From positions 1-12,331 of the forward strand of contig USFO01000046.1 of NCBI GenBank assembly GCA_900553955.1: DNA of 12,331 nucleotides, written 5' to 3'. This document shows positions 1-6,507 of this stretch, piece after piece. Under the pieces are notes generated by a model. The model was not told the origin of the DNA. It searched no databases and saw only the letters and a list, made by a program, of their open reading frames with translations. The DNA is from an uncultured Oscillospiraceae bacterium (GTDB lineage Bacteria > Bacillota > Clostridia > Oscillospirales > Ruminococcaceae). Position 1 is the first letter of the stretch; every line of letters starts with the position of its first letter. Position numbers and translations under genes: made by a program.

Positions 1-13
1 GAAAGGCTTGACA

Positions 14-34
14 GCTCCCCTTACACAGGGGAGC
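14..34. repeat. Small GC-rich hairpin at the left edge
   Basis: An 8-bp inverted repeat, GCTCCCCT (14-21) and AGGGGAGC (27-34), encloses the loop TACAC. Its right arm is the beginning of the first copy of the adjacent 40-bp tandem repeat. Similar GCTCCCC/GGGGAGC palindromes are, as I remember, frequent dispersed intergenic repeats in Clostridia. No T-run follows the arm, so it is not a convincing terminator. Confidence 0.5.
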
Positions 35-131
35 CGAGAACGCGCTCAATTAGCCTTGCCGAGCACAGGGGAGCCGAGAACGCGCTCAGTTCGCCTTGCA
101 GAGGACAGGGGAGCCGAGATTTGCGCTCAGT
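25..131. repeat. 40-bp tandem repeat, two full copies and a partial third
   Basis: The string ACAGGGGAGCCGAGA recurs at 25, 65 and 105, an exact period of 40 bp. Copies one and two share the first 24 bases (through GCGCTCA) and then diverge at a few positions. The third copy keeps the first 15 bases, then has TTTGCGCTCAGTT in place of ACGCGCTCAGTT, and degrades after about 131. The copies are contiguous with no unique spacers, so this is a tandem array and not a CRISPR. The array may begin to the left of the window. Confidence 0.8.
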
Positions 132-141
132 TACCTCCGTG

Positions 142-169
142 CCAACTCCCAACTCCTAATTCCTAACCA
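142..169. repeat. Degenerate heptad repeat (CYAAYTC)
   Basis: Four consecutive 7-nt units are visible: CCAACTC (142-148), CCAACTC (149-155), CTAATTC (156-162) and the more diverged CTAACCA (163-169). They lie between the 40-bp repeats and the murT start region. The array is short and degenerate. It could be the terminus of a dispersed intergenic element or simple slippage DNA. Confidence 0.45.
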
Positions 170-170
170 A

Positions 171-176
171 TATAAT
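171..176 (+). promoter_or_regulatory. Possible -10 element upstream of murT
   Basis: A perfect TATAAT lies 26 bases before the chosen murT ATG. At a 17-nt spacing the -35 position (148-153, CCCAAC) does not resemble TTGACA, and there is no TGn extension. If this is a promoter it is weak or needs an activator. The AT-rich run could be coincidental, and murT might be transcribed from outside the window. Confidence 0.3.
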
Positions 177-201
177 ATAGTATAAAGGAAGTTTGCTTGA
201 A

Positions 202-1524
202 ATGAGGCTTTTTATTGCCATCTGCCTGTGCAGAATACTTTGGCTCGTCGGAAAACTGGTGGGCAAGGGCACGGCAAAGCCCGGCGACATCGCCAGAGCG
301 GTCTGCCCCCATGTGCTCGACAGGCTCAGGTTCGACGGAAAGATAATCTGCGTTACCGGCACCAACGGAAAGACCACCACCTCGAATATGATTACTCATA
401 TTCTGCGGGAAAACGGCTTTTCCGTCATAAATAACAGCTACGGCTCCAATATGCTCGGCGGCGTTACCACGGCGCTGCTCTGCGGCTGCACCATGGGGGG
501 CAGAGTGAAGGCGGACTACTCCGTTATCGAAATCGACGAGCGTTGGCTGCGCTTTTTGGTCAGGGAAATTCACCCGGACTATCTTGTGGTGGTGAACCTA
601 CTGCGGGATCAGATTATGCGGAACTGCTGTCCGGAAATAGTTCTGGAAAAAATCAAAATGGGCATTACGGAGGGTACAACTCTCGTGCTAAACGCCAACG
701 ACCCGGTTTCTCAGCAGCTTTCGTGGAACAGGGACAACCCGGTTATTTGGTTCGCCCTCGGCGAAAACGAACGCTCCACAAAGCGCTGCACCGGCGGCAC
801 CAACGACGCCCGCGTTTGCCCGAAATGTATGCACACCCTTTCCTACGAGTATTACCACTATAACCATGTGGGCAAATTCCGCTGCGAAAGCTGCGGCTTT
901 GAGTGCCCGAAGCCCGATTATATAGGAACCGATCTCGATTTTGCGAATGCCTCCCTCAAGGTGAACGGCGTTCCCGTAAAGCTGACCTTCGACGCGACTT
1001 ATTTTATGTTCAACACCGTAACCGCCGCCGCAGTATGCTGCGAGGCGGCTCGCCTGCCCCTTGAAAAGGTGCTTTCCGCCGCGGAGAGCTTCGACATAGG
1101 CGTTACCGGCAGATACGAGGAAATGACGGTTATGGGCAGAAAAGCACAGCTTATTCTTACAAAGCAAAACCCCGCCTCCGTTGACCAGAGCGTGCAGTTC
1201 GTGGCGGAAAAGCAGTCCCCGGTGACGGCAATTATCATAGCGGACAATATGTTCCACACGAACAACAAGGATGTGCTCTTTATGTACGATGTTGCCTACG
1301 AGAATTTGCGCGGCACGGATTATATCATAATCTGCGGTCAGCGCAGGTACGACCTTGCGGTTCGTATGAAGCTGGGCGGCATGGATATGAGCAAAATTCA
1401 AATCTGCGACAGACCCGAGGACATAAAAGCCTGCCTCGAAAAAACCGAGGGGGATATCTGCATAATGAACCTGCTGCACGCGGAGAACGACGCCGCGCTT
1501 ATGAAGGAGCTGAGAAAGCTATGA
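202..1524 (+). CDS. murT: MurT-like Mur ligase (lipid II isoglutaminyl synthase subunit), divergent
   Basis: 440-residue Mur-ligase family protein of the MurT type. Known MurT, with GatD, amidates the D-Glu of lipid II using ATP and ammonia released from glutamine. Visible are the P-loop GTNGKTTT (about residues 53-60), a four-cysteine zinc ribbon inserted in the central domain (Cys 206, 209, 228, 231), the LNANDP motif and a C-terminal DUF1727-type domain. ATG 202 is preferred over the in-frame TTG at 193 because the ribosome site AAAGGAAG (184-191) is then about 10 nt upstream; TTG would nearly touch it. The stop overlaps gatD (ATGA), so the two are translationally coupled. Oddities: the usual NxFRDQLDRYGE reads NLLRDQIMRNCC, the usual ADGxDxSWIWD segment reads HTNNKDVLFMYD, and the conserved TYTAML-like C-terminal motif reads MNLLHAENDA. 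The family is certain; the exact reaction in this organism is uncertain because the partner lacks catalytic residues. Confidence 0.88.
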   Translation: MRLFIAICLCRILWLVGKLVGKGTAKPGDIARAVCPHVLDRLRFDGKIICVTGTNGKTTTSNMITHILRENGFSVINNSYGSNMLGGVTTALLCGCTMGGRVKADYSVIEIDERWLRFLVREIHPDYLVVVNLLRDQIMRNCCPEIVLEKIKMGITEGTTLVLNANDPVSQQLSWNRDNPVIWFALGENERSTKRCTGGTNDARVCPKCMHTLSYEYYHYNHVGKFRCESCGFECPKPDYIGTDLDFANASLKVNGVPVKLTFDATYFMFNTVTAAAVCCEAARLPLEKVLSAAESFDIGVTGRYEEMTVMGRKAQLILTKQNPASVDQSVQFVAEKQSPVTAIIIADNMFHTNNKDVLFMYDVAYENLRGTDYIIICGQRRYDLAVRMKLGGMDMSKIQICDRPEDIKACLEKTEGDICIMNLLHAENDAALMKELRKL

Positions 1525-2234
1525 GAAAGATAAGGATACTCAATCTTTATAACGAGGCCTTGGAGCTGAACGGCGATACCATGAACGTCACCGCCTTTAC
1601 GAACCGCCTTGAGGAAATGGGCTGCGAATACGAGGTGCTCACCGGGGGAGTGGGGGACGAGGCGGACTTCGCCGCCTTTGATATGGTGTTCGTCTGCCAC
1701 GGAAAGCCCCGCAACGTTGCCGCCGTGAGCACGGACTTCCTGCGCCGCAGGGAGAGCTTCGCCGCCGCCATGGAAAAGGGCGTGCCCATGCTCTTTACCG
1801 GCAGCGCGAATATGCTCCTCGGCAAAAGCTTTTCTCTCTTGGGCGGCGAAAGCTTCGAGGGCATGGGAATTTTCGACTGCACCTGCGCCGAATTTGACGG
1901 AATGTACGTCAGCGACGCGGTGCTCGTTCCGGAATTTGCCCCGGAGCAGAGGATGTTCGGAACCTACTACCGCTGCGAAAAGGTCGCCTTCGGCGAGGAC
2001 AAGCCCAATCTCTTCAAGGTGAGCAAAAACCTCGGCGGAGAGGGCGCCGTGGGCGCAGAGGAGGGCTTCCGAAAGGGAAACCTCTTTGCCACATGGGTGC
2101 TCGGCCCCGTTCTGGCGCGAAATCCCCTTATGCTGAGGGAGCTTCTGCGCCTTGTGCTCGGCGAGGATTACCGGGAAACGGATTTTTCCCTTGAGCAAAG
2201 GGCAGTGGATATGATACTTGCCGAAATCGGCTGA
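1521..2234 (+). CDS. gatD: GatD-like class I glutamine amidotransferase, apparently catalytically dead
   Basis: 237-residue protein overlapping the murT stop by 4 nt, the position and length expected of GatD, the glutaminase that feeds ammonia to MurT. Family resemblance is clear: KGVPMLFTGSANMLLGKSF (residues 86-104) aligns without gaps to the GatD nucleophile elbow, and EGMGIFD (113-119) and LGPVLARNP (194-202) match conserved GatD segments. The functional residues do not match. The nucleophile Cys of the ICGGYQ motif (Cys94 in Staphylococcus aureus) is Gly94, the catalytic His of YLHGPxLxxN is Leu194, and the glutamine-binding Arg (Arg128 in S. aureus, from memory) is Met128. The upstream GGGxDREQ loop is also lost (CHGKPRNVAA). 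The frame is open and intact, so this is a degenerated function rather than a broken gene. It may be a structural partner of MurT, an ammonia-dependent variant, or a repurposed paralog. Confidence 0.8.
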   Translation: MRKIRILNLYNEALELNGDTMNVTAFTNRLEEMGCEYEVLTGGVGDEADFAAFDMVFVCHGKPRNVAAVSTDFLRRRESFAAAMEKGVPMLFTGSANMLLGKSFSLLGGESFEGMGIFDCTCAEFDGMYVSDAVLVPEFAPEQRMFGTYYRCEKVAFGEDKPNLFKVSKNLGGEGAVGAEEGFRKGNLFATWVLGPVLARNPLMLRELLRLVLGEDYRETDFSLEQRAVDMILAEIG

Positions 2235-2249
2235 TGAATTTTATTGCAG

Positions 2250-2284
2250 AGCACCCCTTTCCGTTAGGAAAGGGGTGCTTTTTT
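2250..2284 (+). terminator. Rho-independent terminator of murT-gatD
   Basis: A perfect 13-bp stem, AGCACCCCTTTCC (2250-2262) with GGAAAGGGGTGCT (2267-2279), a GTTA loop, and a run of six T from 2279 to 2284. It begins 15 nt after the gatD stop codon. Confidence 0.95.
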
Positions 2285-2655
2285 GCATACGGGGAACCGT
2301 TTCGGCGGCAAAAAAATCCGCCACGGAGGGAAAACGCCTGTAATTTGTACGGCAGGGAAACATATATGCAAGCAGCAAAAATTAAAGCTGCAAAATCAAT
2401 TTAGCAAGTCAAAACGACACATTGTTGTAGTCGCAATGCATAATTATACAATTATACATTCATAAAATGTATGGGAATTAAAAGTAATCACGGAACAAAC
2501 GCTTTTGCAGCAAAGCCTGCAAAAGCTGATTAAATCAAGGAAAAATGAGGACAGGCACTTGAAGTAAAAATAGAAGCTACACAGGTGGAATACAGGTGTT
2601 TTTGCGCTGTGGGCAACTTTTTCGCATTTTTTACAAAAAAATTTCATAAAACCTA
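2285..2655. other. Gene-free AT-rich region upstream of the oppA promoter
   Basis: No convincing gene lies here. A 60-codon open frame at 2283-2465 has no ribosome site and no recognisable product. The stretch contains a tandem ATTATACA pair (2443-2458), a 7-bp inverted repeat ATACATT/AATGTAT (2454-2460 and 2466-2472), and a longer hairpin at 2501-2526. It is notably more AT-rich than the flanking genes. It could hold regulator-binding sites for the opp operon, but no known riboswitch or T-box is recognised. Confidence 0.5.
2501..2526. repeat. 10-bp inverted repeat in the oppA upstream region
   Basis: GCTTTTGCAG (2501-2510) and CTGCAAAAGC (2517-2526) form a perfect 10-bp stem around the loop CAAAGC. 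No U-rich tract follows, so it is not a terminator. It lies about 130 bp upstream of the oppA -35 box. Its perfect dyad symmetry makes a regulator operator possible, but no factor is recognised. Confidence 0.55.
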
Positions 2656-2684
2656 TTGACAACGAACCGCTTTAGGTATAAAAT
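2656..2684 (+). promoter_or_regulatory. Sigma-A-type promoter of the opp operon
   Basis: A consensus -35 TTGACA (2656-2661) and a -10 TAAAAT (2679-2684) are separated by 17 nt. Transcription should begin near 2691, giving a leader of about 70 nt before the oppA ATG. The near-consensus elements suggest a strong promoter. Confidence 0.85.
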
Positions 2685-2761
2685 AGCACCCATAGTGATG
2701 AAACTTTTAAAAAAGAGTTATTCAAAAGCTTACAAAAAATATTGAATTTGAGGTGAAACTA

Positions 2762-4387
2762 ATGAAACTTAACAAAATCCTTGCTTTGCTTCTTGCACTT
2801 GTTATGGTTTTCAGCTTTGCGGCCTGCGATAAGGGCGAAGGCGAAAGTCAAAGCGGCGGTGAATCCCAGAGCGGCGGCGAACAGCTCTCCTCCGGCGGCA
2901 AAGTTATAAAATCCCACATTACCGCAGCGCTTGAATCCATCGACCCCAAGCGTACCTCCGCCGGCGATGACTTTGAAGTTATCGGCACCATGATCGAAGG
3001 ACTTTTCAAGGTTGACGCTTCCGGCGCGGCAGTTCCCGGAATTGCGGAAACCTATGAGGTTTCCGACGACGGTCTTGTATGGACGTTCCACCTCCGTGAG
3101 GCGTACTGGTCCAACGGCGCAAAGGTAACCGCAGACGACTTTGTTTTCGGCTGGGAAAGATGCATTGACAAAAACGATCCGGCACAGTATGCTTCCCTTT
3201 TCAAAACCGCAGGTATCCAGTCCTTTGAGGCGGTTGACGAAGCAACCTTCGTGGTAAAGCTCGGTCTGCCCTGCGCTTTCTTCGATTCTCTTATGTTCTT
3301 CCCGGTTTTCTATCCCGTTAACCGCGATTTTGCCGCACAGTGCGGCGAGCTTTACGGTTCTGCTCCGCAGTACTACATCAGCAACGGCCCCTTCGCTCTT
3401 GCCGAATATGAGCCTGCTGCCATGAGCTTCTCCGTAAGAAAGAACGACAAATATTATGACGCCGACAAAATTCAAATCGACGGCATCGACTATAAAGTAA
3501 TCCTTGATCCTCAGTCCGCATACCTTGCATATCAGAACGGCGAGCTTGACATCTGCAAGCTTTCCTCCGAGCTGGCTGAAATCCTCAAGAGCGATCCGGA
3601 GTTCCATTCCATTATGACCGGCTACCTCTGGTATCTCTCTCCGAACGTTTCTGCGAAAAACGGTCTTGAAAATGCCAACATCCGCAAAGCTATCGGTATG
3701 GCGTTCGATAAAGACGCAATCGTAAACAACATTCTTAAAAACGGCTCCATTGTCGCAAACTGGTGCGTACCGCAGGATCTTGCAACCGGTCCCGACGGCA
3801 AGGACTACCGTGAAACCTCCGACATCAACGTAAACGTCTATGACGTTGCAAAAGCTCAGGAATATTGGAAGAAAGGCCTTGAAGAGCTTGGCGTAAGCTC
3901 TCTGTCCTACACCATCATCTTCGACGACGACGGCACCTCCAACAACGTTGTTGCTTTCATCGCAGAGCAGCTTATGGCGAACCTTGAAGGACTCAAGATT
4001 GAGCTTAAAGTTCTGCCGAAGAAAGAGCGTACCGACCTTATGAAGGCTCACACCTACGACCTCGGCTTCTGCCGTTGGGGACCCGACTACGCAGACCCGC
4101 TTACCTACTTCGATCTTTGGACCGACGGCTACACTCACAACTACGGCAGCTGGCACTCCGACGCATACATGGAGCTGCTCAACGACATCAAGTTCGGCAA
4201 GCTTGCCGTTGATGTAAACGCCCGCTGGGCTGCATTCCGGGATGCAGAGCAGATCATCGCTGACGAAGCGGTTATCCTCCCCGTATATCAGGCGTGTGAC
4301 GCTTGCCTTATCAAGTCCAATGTTTCCGGCGTAGAGTTCCACTCCGTTGGTCTTAACAGAGTTTATAACAATGTTGTAATCGGCTGA
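2762..4387 (+). CDS. oppA: Oligopeptide-binding lipoprotein OppA (SBP_bac_5)
   Basis: 541-residue extracellular solute-binding protein of family 5 (OppA/DppA), anchored to the outer face of the membrane by a lipid. The signal peptide is MKLNKI followed by a hydrophobic run, then the lipobox FAAC with Cys22 as the lipidated residue. A flexible Gly/Ser-rich linker follows (about 23-46) with a duplicated ESQSGG. The mature part has typical family text, such as YEVSDDGLVWTFHLRE, WSNGAKVTADDFVFGWER and the C-terminal FCRWGPDYADPLTYFDLW. The ATG at 2762 is chosen because GAGGTGA (2750-2756) is a good ribosome site 5 nt upstream; the in-frame GTG at 2753 lies inside that site. It heads the opp operon behind its own promoter and is followed by a terminator, so it is probably made in excess over the permeases. 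Peptide uptake is the likely role; the exact ligand cannot be read from sequence. Confidence 0.93.
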   Translation: MKLNKILALLLALVMVFSFAACDKGEGESQSGGESQSGGEQLSSGGKVIKSHITAALESIDPKRTSAGDDFEVIGTMIEGLFKVDASGAAVPGIAETYEVSDDGLVWTFHLREAYWSNGAKVTADDFVFGWERCIDKNDPAQYASLFKTAGIQSFEAVDEATFVVKLGLPCAFFDSLMFFPVFYPVNRDFAAQCGELYGSAPQYYISNGPFALAEYEPAAMSFSVRKNDKYYDADKIQIDGIDYKVILDPQSAYLAYQNGELDICKLSSELAEILKSDPEFHSIMTGYLWYLSPNVSAKNGLENANIRKAIGMAFDKDAIVNNILKNGSIVANWCVPQDLATGPDGKDYRETSDINVNVYDVAKAQEYWKKGLEELGVSSLSYTIIFDDDGTSNNVVAFIAEQLMANLEGLKIELKVLPKKERTDLMKAHTYDLGFCRWGPDYADPLTYFDLWTDGYTHNYGSWHSDAYMELLNDIKFGKLAVDVNARWAAFRDAEQIIADEAVILPVYQACDACLIKSNVSGVEFHSVGLNRVYNNVVIG

Positions 4388-4422
4388 TTACAGGCTTGAA
4401 AAAAAGAGGCATAAATCTATTT

Positions 4423-4462
4423 TACAGTGACCCGCCTCAAGCGGGTCACTGTATCGTTTTTT
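4423..4462 (+). terminator. Terminator between oppA and oppB
   Basis: A perfect 13-bp stem TACAGTGACCCGC (4423-4435) and GCGGGTCACTGTA (4441-4453) with loop CTCAA, followed three bases later by six T (4457-4462). Since no clear promoter is seen before oppB, read-through of this terminator probably supplies the downstream genes and sets a high ratio of binding protein to transporter. Confidence 0.88.
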
Positions 4463-4517
4463 ACTTGGCATTTTGGGGCTATTTTGAGAAGATAGAAAAA
4501 GAAAGGGGACTTCCCCG

Positions 4518-5462
4518 GTGAAGAAATACATATTCAAGCGTGTACTGTATTCCATAGTGGCGATTTTGGTGCTGCTTCTGCTCCTTTTCACCATGCTGCA
4601 GTATATGCCCGGCTCGCCGTTCAACGACGACAAGCTTTCTCAGGAACAAATAGATAAGCTTTATGAAAAATACGGTCTTAACGAACCGTTCTACGTCCGA
4701 TATTTCAAGTACGTTGCCAGCATAGTAAAGGGCGACTTCGGCGTTTCTTACAGTATCGGTGCGAACGTACCAATCACGCAGCTTTTGCAGACAAAGCTGC
4801 CCACCTCAATCCGCCTCGGCGGACAGGCGGTGCTTCTCGGCGCAACCCTCGGACTTTTGCTCGGTCTTTTAGCCGCGCTGAAGCACAACACAATTTTCGA
4901 CACCATAGCAACGATAATATCCGTTTTGGGTGTTTCGCTGCCGTCATATGTTTTCGCATTATCGCTGCTTTATGTTTTCGGCTACAAGCTTTCATGGCTG
5001 CCCATACTTTATCAGCTCGACAATCCGTTTGAATCCTCGATTTTGCCCACCATAGCGCTTTCCATGTTCTCCATGGCGAACATCGCAAGATTTACCAGAA
5101 CGGAAATGCTCGAGGTTCTTCACAGCGACTATATGCTCCTTGCGGAGAGCAAGGGCATAAGCGGCCCGAAGCTTATTGTCCGCCATGCGCTGAGAAATGC
5201 GCTTATTCCCATTATCACGGTTTTGGGTCCGCTGATTGTAAACACCATGACAGGCTCCCTTGTAATCGAAAAAATCTTTGCAATACCCGGTATAGGCGAG
5301 CTTATGGTTCGTTCCATACAGCAGAACGACTATAACGTCACCATTGCACTTTCTTTTGTTTACAGCGTTATGTATATCGGCATAATGCTGCTTGTGGATA
5401 TTCTTTACGGAATCATCGACCCGAGAATACGTCTTTCTAAGGGGGATAGTCATGAAAGCTGA
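4518..5462 (+). CDS. oppB: Oligopeptide ABC transporter permease OppB
   Basis: 314-residue inner-membrane permease (BPD_transp_1 family), one half of the channel through which OppA-bound peptides enter. A hydrophobic N-terminal helix (about 9-29) is followed by the periplasmic-side MPGSPF motif, then about five more membrane segments (roughly 96-120, 129-155, 174-192, 228-252 and 274-299). The EAA loop that docks on the ATPases is around 207-228 (LLAESKGISGPKLIVRHALR). The length is normal for OppB. The start is GTG at 4518, with AAGGGGA (4503-4509) 8 nt upstream. It overlaps oppC by 11 nt, indicating co-translation. The 55 nt between the upstream terminator and the start contain no convincing promoter. 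Confidence 0.93.
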   Translation: MKKYIFKRVLYSIVAILVLLLLLFTMLQYMPGSPFNDDKLSQEQIDKLYEKYGLNEPFYVRYFKYVASIVKGDFGVSYSIGANVPITQLLQTKLPTSIRLGGQAVLLGATLGLLLGLLAALKHNTIFDTIATIISVLGVSLPSYVFALSLLYVFGYKLSWLPILYQLDNPFESSILPTIALSMFSMANIARFTRTEMLEVLHSDYMLLAESKGISGPKLIVRHALRNALIPIITVLGPLIVNTMTGSLVIEKIFAIPGIGELMVRSIQQNDYNVTIALSFVYSVMYIGIMLLVDILYGIIDPRIRLSKGDSHES

Positions 5463-6492
5463 AAATTTTGATTATTCATCCCTTCCGGAAAACGCCTTTG
5501 AGCTTCGCCACAACGACATCCACGCCCATGTAGACACCAACTTTGCCTCCCAAAGCTATTGGAAGGATGCGCTTGTACGCTTTGTTCGGAACAAGGGCGC
5601 AATAATCGGTCTTTTCCTCATCATTGTTATTATTATTTTCGCGGTAATCGGTCCGCATATCAGCGGCTACACCTACCGCGAGCAGAATATAGTTCAGCAG
5701 AACCTGCCGCCGCGTATCAAAGGGCTTGAATGGCTGGGCTTCGACGGCAGAGAGACCATAAAGGTCGGCGACATCGAGCTTGAAATGGATAAATACACCG
5801 GCGCGTTCGACGATGTTTACTATTGGTTCGGCTCCGACAACCTCGGCCGTGATATTTTCACCCGTGTGTGGGAGGGAACCCGCATAAGCCTTTATATCGC
5901 AGTGGTCGCCGTGGCGGTGGATATTGTTTTCGGTCTGTCCTACGGACTTATTTCCGGCTATTTCGGCGGGCGCGTGGACGCAATTATGCAGCGCTGCGCC
6001 GAAATCCTCAACTCCATACCGAACCTTGTCATAGTCACCCTGATGATACTCGTGCTCAGCCCCGGACTCGGCGCAATTATAGTCGCGCTGATGATTACCG
6101 GCTGGATTCCCATGAGCCGTATCGCCCGTGCTCAAATGCTCAAGCTCAAGGAGCAGGAATTTGTCCTTGCCTCCAAGACTCTCGGCGCTTCGCCCATGCG
6201 TATAATCTTCAAGGAGATTATGCCGAACATCATAGGTCAGATTATCACCCAGACCATGTTCTCCATACCCCACGCAATTTTCACCGAAGCGTTCCTCGCT
6301 TTCGTGGGACTCGGTATTCCGGCGCCCATGGCTTCCCTCGGCACCCTTATTTCCGATTCCTACAAGAGCTTTACCACGCACCCGTATATGATACTTTCGC
6401 CCCTTATTGTGCTTGCGCTGCTCATGCTCAGCTTCAACCTTGTGGCGGACGGACTGCGCGACGCTCTTGACCCCAAGCAGAAAGATATGTAA
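5452..6492 (+). CDS. oppC: Oligopeptide ABC transporter permease OppC
   Basis: 346-residue second permease subunit, partner of OppB. It has a hydrophilic N-terminal extension (1-45), a first membrane helix (about 49-68), a long extracytoplasmic loop (about 70-125), then the OppC-typical FGSDNLGRDIFTRV (126-139) and the transport domain. The EAA loop is around 239-262 (LASKTLGASPMRIIFKEIMP), and the final segments are typical (FVGLGIPAPMASLG). The start at ATG 5452 is preferred over an upstream in-frame ATG at 5392, which lies deep within oppB; the ribosome site AGGGGGA (5440-5446) is 5 nt before 5452. oppB ends at 5462, so the genes overlap by 11 nt. Confidence 0.93.
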   Translation: MKAENFDYSSLPENAFELRHNDIHAHVDTNFASQSYWKDALVRFVRNKGAIIGLFLIIVIIIFAVIGPHISGYTYREQNIVQQNLPPRIKGLEWLGFDGRETIKVGDIELEMDKYTGAFDDVYYWFGSDNLGRDIFTRVWEGTRISLYIAVVAVAVDIVFGLSYGLISGYFGGRVDAIMQRCAEILNSIPNLVIVTLMILVLSPGLGAIIVALMITGWIPMSRIARAQMLKLKEQEFVLASKTLGASPMRIIFKEIMPNIIGQIITQTMFSIPHAIFTEAFLAFVGLGIPAPMASLGTLISDSYKSFTTHPYMILSPLIVLALLMLSFNLVADGLRDALDPKQKDM

Positions 6493-6507
6493 AGGAGGAC
6501 GGATTTT

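Noticed and set aside
2283..2465. 60-codon open frame after the gatD terminator
   Set aside because: No ribosome site, no hydrophobic or domain signature, and it begins at the terminator T-run.
2759..4342. 527-codon open frame antisense to oppA
   Set aside because: Same explanation: a mirror of the certain plus-strand gene with no recognisable domain and no ribosome site.
4505..4516. GGGG-ACTT-CCCC mini-hairpin covering the oppB ribosome site
   Set aside because: Only four pairs and not extendable; too weak to claim a riboregulator.
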